Made by a program: the position numbers and the translations under genes
NCBI GenBank assembly: GCA_021202075.1
Contig: JAJQDT010000110.1
Location: 36,369-100,368, forward strand
From: Lachnospiraceae bacterium
GTDB lineage: Bacteria > Bacillota > Clostridia > Lachnospirales > Lachnospiraceae
Length of the DNA: 64,000 bases
Direction of reading: 5' to 3'
The notes under the pieces: model-generated
The model's input: only the letters and a program-made list of their open reading frames with translations
What the model was told of the DNA's origin: nothing
The model's database searches: none
Shown: positions 48,843-57,193 of the stretch, piece after piece
How positions within the stretch are numbered: position 1 is the stretch's first letter
Layout of the letters: each line of letters starts with the position of its first letter

Positions 48843-49289
48843 ATGGTGTATGTAATGATGAATACGGCTGAAACAGCACCGGCAATCCTGGAACTCAGAA
48901 TTCCGGAATATCGCCACTCTGGTATCCGCATCCCACTTGTAACGATAGACACTGGAATCGGACTGGCAGACAGACATATACTAGATAATCCTGCATATGG
49001 AAAAAAACTGGTTAAAGCTTCCGTAGAAAAGCTTTTCCGCACGATCTACGTACCTGGCACAACAGATCCTGATATTTTTCTGCCCGACCAGTATCATCCA
49101 TACGATGCAGTACTGGCTGCGCAAAATATTGCATTAGGGAAAAGCCGCGGAACTGAAGTAGAGCAGTACATTAACAGTCATCAGGGAGTGATTGTTTTAG
49201 AAATGGAATCCGTATATCAGCACTACAAAAATCATTCCTATTTTTGTAAAGTCTTTATCTTAGACCAAGTTAATTATCCCATCGTATAA
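48843..49289 (+). CDS. Hypothetical protein of the mobile element
   Basis: A 148-residue protein I do not recognise. It begins MVYVMMNTAETAPAILELRI and contains IPLVTIDTGIGLADRHILDN, KLVKASVEKLFRTIYVPG and VIVLEMESVYQHYK. It is moderately acidic with no membrane segment. I chose ATG 48843, with AAGGGGG 5 bases upstream, over a GTG two codons earlier. It stands 16 bases before the DnaB-like gene and must be cotranscribed with it, so a role in replication of the element is possible. Confidence 0.65.
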   Translation: MVYVMMNTAETAPAILELRIPEYRHSGIRIPLVTIDTGIGLADRHILDNPAYGKKLVKASVEKLFRTIYVPGTTDPDIFLPDQYHPYDAVLAAQNIALGKSRGTEVEQYINSHQGVIVLEMESVYQHYKNHSYFCKVFILDQVNYPIV

Positions 49290-49305
49290 TAAGGAGGAAA
49301 TCTAA

Positions 49306-50370
49306 ATGGAAACGAATTTAGTTTTAAAGGAATCAGGAGAAAAAACCGTAAGGGAAATCATGAGCGCGATTTCTGAAAACACCGAAGAAGAGAGAAGATT
49401 AAGTACAGGCATCCCTGAAATTGATAAGGCAATTGGAGGAGGTATTAAACCTAGCTCCCTGACTGCAATTGCAGGAAAGCCCGGAAGCGGAAAGACCAGT
49501 CTTCTCTTACAGGTGGGATCAAATATGGCAGCAAGCGGAATGCCTGTACTTCTGTTTGAAACGGAAATTACCTCTACTCAGGCAGGTTCCATTCTCTTAA
49601 GACAGGCATCGTACCATGACGATTCAGTACAGACTGCTTCAACAGTCGATGCTGATAATGTCAATGTCGATGAAACAAACATGTCGACTGTAAATCACCT
49701 GGCAGATGACCTTGCAGCAAAGTATGGCGATCAGTTTTACATTGTCAGCAGAAGTGACTGGGATCATACTGTTGACGATGTCCTCCGGATCTCGGAACAG
49801 GTGATCGAAAAGTATCAACTGTCAGAAATTGCAGTTATGATTGATTACATCCAAAATATGCTCCCCAGCCGTTTTATCCGCAGCAAAAAGAATGTGACAA
49901 CAAAGGATGTTGTTGATGATGTGCTTGCCGCACTAGGTAAATTGCGCAACGATTACGATGCCACTATTATTATTGCCAGTGCAATCCACCGGGATTTCTA
50001 CACTACAACAAACGTGTATCCCCTGCAATGTCTGCGCGATAGCAGTCAGCTGGAGTGCGATGCAGATTTAATCCTCGCTCTTCAGCTGCATAATGGAACT
50101 TTATCCTCAGAAGCAGAAGAAATGTCCAAACCTGTCAGAAATATGGACGTCAACATCATCAAACAGCGCTTTGATGCACCCGGATTAAATGCCCACTGTG
50201 ATTTCCATGCCAGGTATGGCACCTTTACATCCCATAAAAAGAATGCTGTGAAAAAGATTTCTAAAGGGAACGGGCGGAACTCCTGGTTTGGTTCTGGATT
50301 AGCTTCGGATGAGTATGTGGATACTATTGATAATGCACCTGATAATCATATCCATGATGTATTGATCTAA
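49306..50370 (+). CDS. DnaB-like helicase/RecA-fold ATPase
   Basis: A 354-residue protein corresponding to the C-terminal RecA-fold domain of DnaB helicases. It has LSTGIPEIDKAIGGGIKPSS, Walker A GKPGSGKTSLLL, the conserved FETEITSTQ, Walker B IAVMIDYIQNM, and RDSSQLECDADLILALQ, the C-terminal DnaB signature. The N-terminal primase-binding domain of chromosomal DnaB is missing. AAGGAGG precedes the ATG. It probably helps replicate the element, either as a helicase or a helicase-like loader. A terminator follows directly. Confidence 0.82.
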   Translation: METNLVLKESGEKTVREIMSAISENTEEERRLSTGIPEIDKAIGGGIKPSSLTAIAGKPGSGKTSLLLQVGSNMAASGMPVLLFETEITSTQAGSILLRQASYHDDSVQTASTVDADNVNVDETNMSTVNHLADDLAAKYGDQFYIVSRSDWDHTVDDVLRISEQVIEKYQLSEIAVMIDYIQNMLPSRFIRSKKNVTTKDVVDDVLAALGKLRNDYDATIIIASAIHRDFYTTTNVYPLQCLRDSSQLECDADLILALQLHNGTLSSEAEEMSKPVRNMDVNIIKQRFDAPGLNAHCDFHARYGTFTSHKKNAVKKISKGNGRNSWFGSGLASDEYVDTIDNAPDNHIHDVLI

Positions 50371-50395
50371 TTTTTAAAAATTTCAATAATTGAGA

Positions 50396-50443
50396 AACAG
50401 CTGCCCTGTCAAATATCTTAATTTGATGCGGCAGCTGTTTTTC
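50396..50443 (+). terminator. Terminator of the DnaB-like gene
   Basis: AAACAGCTGCC pairs with GGCAGCTGTTT, followed by TTC. The loop holds a smaller CAAATAT/AATTTG stem. It starts 26 bases after the stop codon. Confidence 0.75.
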
Positions 50444-50593
50444 ATATCATCCATTTGAATTTTAAATCAATAGTCAACTGACATATTATAAGTGAATCAA
50501 ATTTTTATTCGTCGTAATTATGAATACAGGAGTTACAACAGCCGTCATCAGCGGTATTTTGCCATATATTATGCAGCGAATGTGTGGCGCGAT

Positions 50594-50628
50594 GATCAAT
50601 GGTTATTCGCGACCAGCGAATAACCATT
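50594..50628. repeat. Perfect 15-bp inverted repeat with 5-base loop
   Basis: TCAATGGTTATTCGC, loop GACCA, GCGAATAACCATTGA. There is no T-run on either side, so it is unlikely to be a terminator. It lies in the 580-base gap between the DnaB-like gene and the second recombinase. It could be a recombination site, a transfer origin or a single-strand initiation site. Confidence 0.7.
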
Positions 50629-50739
50629 GACCAGAAAAATGATAAGCATATCCGGCGTTTTACTATACTTTTCCATTAATTTCAGGTAATTGAAAAGTTC
50701 GTAAATATCTGAATAATGCTACCTTAATATGGTTTACAG

Positions 50740-50925
50740 TAATACTCAGGACGGTCCCTGAGCTGGATCGTAGCCAAGCTGCCGCAATATATAAAGCATC
50801 TACGAGCTCCCTGACCGGCGGGATAGTAGGCGTGCAGACGTGTCTGCTGCGAGGTATTGCGTAAGTCTTCAGGCTCAGACGACATAAACAGAGCTGCAGA
50901 CGTTCAACAGCATCTGCATTTTTAT
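50740..50925 (+). ncRNA. Candidate structured leader RNA before the second recombinase
   Basis: Several helices can be drawn. CTCAGG/CCTGAG pairs at 50745-50762. CGCAATA (50783-50789) pairs with TATTGCG (50855-50861), enclosing two hairpins: CTAC..CTCCC/GGGAT.GTAG at 50800-50829 and GCAGAC-GT-GTCTGC at 50834-50847. CTACGAGCTC can instead pair with the upstream GAGCT...CGTAG. A last stem GCAGA/TCTGC followed by ATTTTTATT resembles a terminator just before the recombinase start. TGCAGACGT occurs twice, so the final TCTGC has two partners. No known class is recognised. Confidence 0.45.
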
Positions 50926-50951
50926 TCTATCGAAAGGAAGGGAAAATTTTT

Positions 50952-51899
50952 ATGTCGGGTTTACGATATCAGCTGGCACAAAAATGCTTGGATCCAAATA
51001 TGGATGATCATAGTCGAGATACATATCTTCGTGGCATAAAAAGATTTGAGGATTATGCGAAAGAAAATGGTATCAGCCAAAGAAAGGCGATCAAAGGTGC
51101 CAAAAAACATGATTTATATTTACTGCAGGATTACAGTAACTGGCTCGTATTGAGGGGATATACCGCCGCAACTGTACATACTTATCTTACTCCCATTTGC
51201 AAAGCTTTTGGTGTTTCTATGGACAAAATAGATAAGCCACCACGCATTTCCAGTCACACGACCAAAGGACGTGTAGAAACTAAAAAAGTAAAAAATCCGC
51301 AGGGAGTTGCAGATCTCACAAAAGAGAAATATCACCGCATTACGGAATTTGCTTCTGCTGTAGGTATCCGTCGCTCAGAATATGGAAAGCTGCTTGGCAA
51401 AGATATTATATATGATAATGATGGAATGCCAATTGGTGTACAGGTCAGATCTGGTAAGGGCGGGAAGGATACTATTAATTACATTCTTCCGCAGCATCAG
51501 GAAACAGTTGCAAGAATAGTCAAAGGAATCCGCTCAGATGAAAAAATTTTTACAGATCATGAAATGAAAACAAAAGCAAATCTGCACCAGTACAGACGCT
51601 TAATAGCTACGGAGGCTTATCAATATTATCACTCTTTCTCTCCGGAAGACAGAGAGAAATTAAAGCAGGATTTGATTGATACATACATCAGCACAAAAAA
51701 AGGAGTTACAAAAGAAAAAGTTAATCGTTTCAAGAGAGAACTTGAAAAAGGCGATTATATATTAAGAGGGGCAAACGCAGCAAAGGCACGTCAAGAGGGA
51801 CGTCCGTTACGTTATGACAGAGTGAGCCTCTATGCAATATCATGTTATCACCTCGCACATTACAGATTAGATGTAACGGTAAATAATTATTTACAATAA
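50952..51899 (+). CDS. Tyrosine recombinase-like protein (second integrase)
   Basis: A 315-residue protein of the phage-integrase fold. The N-terminal SAM-like domain (SRDTYLRGIKRFEDYAKENG) binds the core site. The catalytic residues are placed in GIRRSEYGKLL (Arg), the basic LVxVRSGKGGKD-like turn, LHQYRRLIATEA (H-x-x-R) and LAHYRLDVTVNNYL (His and Tyr). Motifs are weaker than in the integrase at 44432, with HxxR as HQYRR. AAGGAAGGG precedes the start. It lies behind the structured leader and before the resolvase. It may resolve dimers, invert DNA or mobilise a nested element. Confidence 0.78.
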   Translation: MSGLRYQLAQKCLDPNMDDHSRDTYLRGIKRFEDYAKENGISQRKAIKGAKKHDLYLLQDYSNWLVLRGYTAATVHTYLTPICKAFGVSMDKIDKPPRISSHTTKGRVETKKVKNPQGVADLTKEKYHRITEFASAVGIRRSEYGKLLGKDIIYDNDGMPIGVQVRSGKGGKDTINYILPQHQETVARIVKGIRSDEKIFTDHEMKTKANLHQYRRLIATEAYQYYHSFSPEDREKLKQDLIDTYISTKKGVTKEKVNRFKRELEKGDYILRGANAAKARQEGRPLRYDRVSLYAISCYHLAHYRLDVTVNNYLQ

Positions 51900-52051
51900 A
51901 AAAATACTCTCAGCATCATAATATTCTGTCGCAAAATAACCCTGTCATGAAAGTGTATTAAAGGGAATAACGGAAACGGTATATTTGATGCTGAGTAATT
52001 ATTATTAATAATAACGACCGTTTAAATTAACCCGGTCAGAAAGGATTAACC

Positions 52052-52737
52052 ATGTGTATATACGGATATGTGCGGATCAGCACGCCAAAGCAGTCTATGG
52101 ATCGACAGGTTAGAAATATAAAAGCTGCATTTCCAGAGGCAATAATTGTCAAAGAAACATTTACCGGCACCAAAAGCAGTCGGCCAGAATGGGATAAGCT
52201 TTATAATTGTGTAAAGCCAAATGATTCTATAATATTTGACTCCGTTTCCAGGATGAGTCGCAATGCAGAAGATGGCTTTAGGATTTATGAAGAGTTATAT
52301 AATAAAGGCGTTGATCTGATTTTTTTAAAGGAAAGACATATCGATACGAGCACTTATAAAAAAGCATTACAAAATAACATACAAATGACAGGTACTACTG
52401 TAGATTATATACTTGAAGGTATTAATAAATATTTATTGTCATTAGCAAAGGAACAGATTCGCTTAGCATTTGAACAATCCGAAAAGGAAGTGAGCGATCT
52501 GCATCAACGCACTAAAGAAGGGATAGAAACCGCAAGACTAAACGGAAAACAAATTGGCCGTAAAGCAGGTTCAACCATTACCACCAAAAAAAGCATTGCC
52601 GCAAAAAAATCATTCAAACCCACTGCAGGGATTTTGGCGGAACCTTAACTGATAAAGATGTAATGAAACTTGCAGGGGTAGCTAAAAATACTTTTTACAA
52701 GTATAAGGCTGAATTGAGGTTAAACACTGAAGTATAA
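52052..52737 (+). CDS. Serine resolvase, frame broken at an A7 run
   Basis: A resolvase/invertase of the small serine recombinase group. Residues 1-150 are the catalytic domain: YGYVRISTPKQSMDRQVRNI with the nucleophile Ser, ETFTGTKSSRPEWDKL, DSIIFDSVSRMSRNAEDGF. Then follows KEGIETARLNGKQIGRKAG. In frame the protein ends at 52648, right after a run of seven A (52603-52609). In the -1 frame the sequence continues with GGTLTDKDVMKLAGVAKNTF and YKYKAEL to 52737. That part is the missing C-terminal helix-turn-helix. GCA AAA AAA is a classical -1 slippery site, so programmed slippage, a real mutation or a sequencing slip are all possible. Full length would be 228 residues. Confidence 0.8.
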
Positions 52738-52860
52738 TGCTGTATAGTATCATTCCATAATTAATACAGAGCAGAAGAAATCATTATATTAATCTCTCTC
52801 ATATTTTCATTCAGTGTCTTTTGAATTTTAATTCTGCATGACATCTAATGACATATACAT

Positions 52861-52891
52861 AATCCCCGGTCATGAATCTCAACCGGGGATT
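52861..52891 (-). terminator. Terminator of the LRR protein gene
   Basis: AATCCCCGGT pairs with ACCGGGGATT over 10 bp, 11 bases after the stop codon on the minus strand. The following bases are AT-rich. Confidence 0.65.
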
Positions 52892-52902
52892 ATATATATT
52901 TA

Positions 52903-55728
52903 TTATGAAACAGTTACTTTTTTCTTGCTGCTCCACGCGCTATAATAGGTCACGCCATTAACTTTTTTATACGTGCGAATCCGTATATAATATTTCTTTC
53001 CTGACTTTAGTTTCGAAATTGTCTTACTGGTTTTTTTTGCTCCGGAAACTTTTACAGTTTTATTACCTTTCTTAAATGTCTTACTCGTAGAATACTGAAT
53101 CTGATAACCTGTAACCTTTGTTGTCTTCTTCCATTTCACAGTAATCCTTTTTGCAGCTTTGCTTTTTACACTGGAAAGCTTTACGGAAACCAGCCGTACA
53201 GCGTTTTTTACAGTACCAGTACCTTCTGTAGTTCCGAAGTAAGGTGTAATTTTATAAGAATACACTGTTCCGTTTTTACTTTTAACTGCAGTATCCGTAT
53301 AGGTAAGTACAGAAGAATTTACGGAAACAACCAACTGATATGTCCCGGATCCTGTCTTCCGATAAATATTGTACCCTTCTGCATTATCAGCAGCCGCCCA
53401 TGTAATAGCAATTCCTTTCGTTGTATTTTCTACCTGGATACTCTTAACTATACCAATGCTTACTGTTGTATTCCCACTGTCTTCTGTCAGATTTAATCCC
53501 TGCAGTGTTTCTGTTTCCTGGCTGTTTCCAACGTCAGAACTAATCTCTGTATTACTTGTTTGAGATTCAGTTTCCGATTCTACATCATAATTAAGACTTC
53601 CAGTTCCTATTGTCCCTGATTCTTCTGTTCCTGTAGTTCCACTTGTAGAACTATCGCCTGCGCTAATAACTTCTACTGGTATTTCCACTGTAAATCCATT
53701 GTAGTTATTATTTCCTGCTACTGTAACCACAATTGCTGTCGACCCTTCACTTATTCCTGTAACAAGGCCACTGTCATCTACATCAGCAATAGAAGAGTCT
53801 GCTGATACATACGTGATTTCCCCAATACCAGTGACTGACGTTATTTGCGCTGTTTTTCCAACCTCGATTCCTATTCCTGAATAAGCTGAATTTTCTCCAT
53901 TTTGGTCAGCTTTTTTAATCGTGAAAGTTTGCGTTATACTTCCTGTAAAAATACCTGTCCCTGATATTGTTGCTGTTACCAGACCCGCATTGACATTATC
54001 ATCATACGTTACCGTATAATCTGTTCCTTCTGTAAGATAATATTCATCATTATATGAAAGTTCGAAATATAATGTCTTTTCTTCTCCGTTATAAATGTAG
54101 TCATCAGACATATATTCGGAATACAACGAACATTTATTAATATCAATCGAAGCTGTATCTTCGGTCGTAATTGTAAGATAAATCTGCATCTCAGCTGTTG
54201 AAGCAGGCAGCGCAACGCTGAATGTAATTAAATATGTACTTGGTAATGTAATACTGTCAAAAGCAAGCACTCCATCAGATACAGACACCGAAAAAGAAGA
54301 ACCCGCATACGCAGAATCCACAGACAAACTGTCAATTTCTTCCTCCGCAAAATAATCAGCCAAATTTATACACCAGTTATCATCTGACCAGACTGCTAAA
54401 ACGGTAATATTTTGAGAAGAAATCTCCATACTTTCAAGATCATCCATCTGCTCCAGGTTCAGAGATGTTAAATGATTACTATAGCAATACAAATATACAA
54501 GTTTCTTATTCTTGCTAAGATCCAGACTTCCAAGATCATTTGAAGCGCAATCCAGAAATGTAAGGTTTACATTTGCAGTTAAATCAAGGTTGGTAATATT
54601 ATTATTTGCGCAGGCAAGATATTCCAAGCCGGCATTTTTGCTTATATCAAGAGAGGAAAGACTATTTTTTGAACAATCTAATTGCAGGAGAACGGAGTTT
54701 TGAGTCAGATCAATATTCGTCAGGTTATTTTGATAACAGAATAAGTATCTGAGATAAGTATTATTGCTTATATTCAAAGAACTCAGATTGTTCCCTTTGC
54801 AGTCTAAATACAATAATTCAGTATTTTCTTCCAGATTTAGTGCAGTCAGGTTATTATACCCGCAATACAGACATTCAAGTTTTGTATTATTATCTAGTTC
54901 TAATTCTGTAATATTGTTTTCCTGGCAATACAAATTAATCAATTCTGCATTATTGCTGACATCCAGGTCTGTAAGATCGTTCGTATAGCAATACAAATCT
55001 GTAAGGTTTCCGCAACTGCTGATGTCAAGACTTTCCAGTTTATTATCACTACAATTTAATTTAGCCAGTGATAAGCATCCATTCACCTTAAGACTGGTAA
55101 GTATATTACCGGAGCAATTTATATCAGTGAGCATAGTATTGTTATTTAAGTCAAGTTCCATAATATCATTCTCATAACAATCCAGAATTTTCAAAGCGCT
55201 ATTATTACTCAAATCCAGGCTCGTTAAATTATTGGCAGCACAATACAAGGAACTCAATTTTGTGTTTTTGCTTAAATCGATGCTTGTCAGACTATTAGAT
55301 GAACATTCAAGATATTCCAGGTCCGTGAAGTATTCTATACCAGTCAGATCAAAGATCGTCATTGCATCTACATTAATATATGTAACATCACTGATTTCCG
55401 TTTGACTCAATTCACCGTCTCCATCCGTGTCACAATTGTCGGAAACATAATCGCGAAATATCTTATCCGGGAAATTATCAGAGTTAATTTCCACACTTTC
55501 CGTCTCATCCGTCGCTGCAGAAGCATCAGTGTCTACCATCTCTGCCATTTCTGTCGTTGCATCATCAACAGAAATAATAGACAATACTTCATTTTCCTCT
55601 ATTTTCATCTCTACAATATTTTCAGTTTCATCTTCCATTGAAATAATGGCATCCGTGTCTTCCGCAAGTGCAGGCACAGAGCCAAATAACAAAGTTACTG
55701 CAATCACTGCAAATAATTCCTTTTTCAT
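52903..55728 (-). CDS. Secreted leucine-rich-repeat surface protein
   Basis: A 941-residue exported protein. The signal peptide ends near PALA-ED (residue 22). An acidic region and a calcium-loop-like DTDGDGELSQTEI follow (residues ~95-115). Then come fourteen 21-residue leucine-rich repeats of the type C-x-x-N-x-L-x-x-L-D-L, with the Cys-Asn ladder seen in Listeria/Treponema-like LRR. Further on lie two Ig-like regions (TYDDNVNAGLVTATISGTG; SSIADVDDSGLVTGISEG of BIG2 type), a Ser/Thr/Glu linker, and two fibronectin-III domains at the end (AWSSKKKVTVS). No sorting motif is seen. AAGGAGGATGGCTT precedes the ATG. It is probably adhesive cargo of the mobile element. Confidence 0.85.
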   Translation of the reverse strand: MKKELFAVIAVTLLFGSVPALAEDTDAIISMEDETENIVEMKIEENEVLSIISVDDATTEMAEMVDTDASAATDETESVEINSDNFPDKIFRDYVSDNCDTDGDGELSQTEISDVTYINVDAMTIFDLTGIEYFTDLEYLECSSNSLTSIDLSKNTKLSSLYCAANNLTSLDLSNNSALKILDCYENDIMELDLNNNTMLTDINCSGNILTSLKVNGCLSLAKLNCSDNKLESLDISSCGNLTDLYCYTNDLTDLDVSNNAELINLYCQENNITELELDNNTKLECLYCGYNNLTALNLEENTELLYLDCKGNNLSSLNISNNTYLRYLFCYQNNLTNIDLTQNSVLLQLDCSKNSLSSLDISKNAGLEYLACANNNITNLDLTANVNLTFLDCASNDLGSLDLSKNKKLVYLYCYSNHLTSLNLEQMDDLESMEISSQNITVLAVWSDDNWCINLADYFAEEEIDSLSVDSAYAGSSFSVSVSDGVLAFDSITLPSTYLITFSVALPASTAEMQIYLTITTEDTASIDINKCSLYSEYMSDDYIYNGEEKTLYFELSYNDEYYLTEGTDYTVTYDDNVNAGLVTATISGTGIFTGSITQTFTIKKADQNGENSAYSGIGIEVGKTAQITSVTGIGEITYVSADSSIADVDDSGLVTGISEGSTAIVVTVAGNNNYNGFTVEIPVEVISAGDSSTSGTTGTEESGTIGTGSLNYDVESETESQTSNTEISSDVGNSQETETLQGLNLTEDSGNTTVSIGIVKSIQVENTTKGIAITWAAADNAEGYNIYRKTGSGTYQLVVSVNSSVLTYTDTAVKSKNGTVYSYKITPYFGTTEGTGTVKNAVRLVSVKLSSVKSKAAKRITVKWKKTTKVTGYQIQYSTSKTFKKGNKTVKVSGAKKTSKTISKLKSGKKYYIRIRTYKKVNGVTYYSAWSSKKKVTVS

Positions 55729-55907
55729 AAGCCATCCTCCTTGGCAAATCCATATAAACCGTTGAGCAGATTATAACAGTATCTGATGCAAATTACCATA
55801 ATTATTTGAAAATTTTGCTTTATTATCAGAAGAAGCTTCCGACAGCCAGGCAAGGAAATTCAGACTGTCACGTCAGAAAATGTTTTTGTCAAAACTGTCA
55901 AACTATA

Positions 55908-55936
55908 TTGTATTTCATATTTCAATCTGCTATAAT
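55908..55936 (+). promoter_or_regulatory. Promoter of the restriction-modification operon
   Basis: TTGTAT, exactly 17 bases, TATAAT: a near-consensus sigma-A promoter. Transcription should begin around 55943, inside the following palindrome's left flank. GTCAAAA/CTGTCAAAC direct repeats lie just upstream. Confidence 0.75.
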
Positions 55937-55947
55937 GGGTCAAAGTT

Positions 55948-55963
55948 GGTATAAAATTATACC
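55948..55963 (+). promoter_or_regulatory. Palindromic operator candidate before the methyltransferase
   Basis: GGTATAAAATTATACC is a 16-bp palindrome with one mismatch, placed between the predicted transcription start and the ribosome binding site AGGAGGAAGAA. The methyltransferase itself begins with a ribbon-helix-helix-like domain, so it may bind here and limit its own expression. This is inference from position and symmetry. Confidence 0.5.
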
Positions 55964-55975
55964 CAGGAGGAAGAA

Positions 55976-57193
55976 ATGGCAAAACAGGTACATATCAGAT
56001 TGGATGATGCAGTTTATGAAGCACTGGCTGACTACAATGTAAAGGCTAATTCTTCCGTACAGGACTCCATCAGTTCTGCTATTGTTTATTTTCTCAGCAG
56101 ACAGTCCCGGGAAACAATGCCCGTTGGTGCGGATTTCACTTTTATAGATCTTTTTGCAGGGATTGGCGGGATGCGTATCGCATATGAAAAGGCTGGCGGT
56201 CATTGTGTGTATTCTAACGAATGGAACAAATACAGTCAGCAGACATATTTTGCTAACTTCGGAGAGCAGCCGGACGGGGATATTACGAAAGTATATGAAT
56301 ATTCCATCCCGGATCATGATATTCTTGTGGCCGGCTTTCCCTGTCAGCCGTTTTCCATTGCAGGGGTTTCTAAAAAACAGAGTCTGGGACGTGCTACCGG
56401 TTTTGAGGATAAGACGCAGGGAACGCTGTTCTTTGATATTTGTCGGATCCTCAAGGCAAAGAGGCCAAAGGCATTTATGCTGGAGAATGTCAAGAATTTA
56501 TGCAGTCACGACAGAGGCCGGACGTTTAAGGTTATCACAGAAGCCCTGGATGAGCTTGATTATGAGATTTTTTACCAAGTGCTGGATGGGCAGAACTTTG
56601 TACCGCAGCACAGGGAGAGAATTCTGATCGTAGGTTTTGACCGGAAAAGGTACGGGAATGATATTGATTTTTCCTTTGACCTGACTCCACGGGATCCGAA
56701 ACCGGTGATGAGGGATATTCTGGAAGATGAGGTTGACAGCAGATATACGTTGTCAGACAAGCTGTGGGAATATCTTCAGGCCTATGCTGCGAAGCATAAG
56801 GCGGCAGGAAATGGTTTTGGGTACGGAATCGCGGATCCGGATGGAATATCCAGGACGCTCAGTGCCAGATATTATAAGGATGGATCCGAGATACTGATTG
56901 CCCAAGAAGGGAAGAATCCGAGACGTCTGACGCCGAGGGAATGCGCGCGGCTTCAGGGTTTTCCGGATGATTTTAAAATTCCGGTATCGGACACACAGGC
57001 CTATAAGCAGTTTGGTAACTCCGTAGTGGTACCGCTGATGGCAAATGTAGCGCAGCTTGTGACGGACAAAATGGTAGCGCTGGATGCGCGGGCAACAGAA
57101 AAGGCGAAGCCTGATCGGGAGAGACGCCCTGACAGGCTGACAAAAAGCAGCAAACGGGCGATAAACCAGTCAGTGGAAATGGCGGTGGTATAA
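55976..57193 (+). CDS. C5-cytosine DNA methyltransferase with N-terminal RHH-like domain
   Basis: A 405-residue type II methyltransferase that protects DNA from the partner endonuclease. Residues 1-45 look like a ribbon-helix-helix DNA-binding domain ([20 protein letters not shown] with [15 protein letters not shown]). The methyltransferase motifs follow: [32 protein letters not shown] with the catalytic Cys, [61 protein letters not shown] precedes the ATG. The restriction gene starts right after its stop, so both are translated from one transcript. Partner and Vsr suggest CCWGG or CCNGG as target. Confidence 0.92.
   Translation: MAKQVHIRLDDAVYEALADYNVKANSSVQDSISSAIVYFLSRQSRETMPVGADFTFIDLFAGIGGMRIAYEKAGGHCVYSNEWNKYSQQTYFANFGEQPDGDITKVYEYSIPDHDILVAGFPCQPFSIAGVSKKQSLGRATGFEDKTQGTLFFDICRILKAKRPKAFMLENVKNLCSHDRGRTFKVITEALDELDYEIFYQVLDGQNFVPQHRERILIVGFDRKRYGNDIDFSFDLTPRDPKPVMRDILEDEVDSRYTLSDKLWEYLQAYAAKHKAAGNGFGYGIADPDGISRTLSARYYKDGSEILIAQEGKNPRRLTPRECARLQGFPDDFKIPVSDTQAYKQFGNSVVVPLMANVAQLVTDKMVALDARATEKAKPDRERRPDRLTKSSKRAINQSVEMAVV

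Noticed and set aside
50740..50925. T-box or common riboswitch (THF, c-di-GMP)
   Set aside because: The conserved T-box sequence and the known riboswitch cores are absent.
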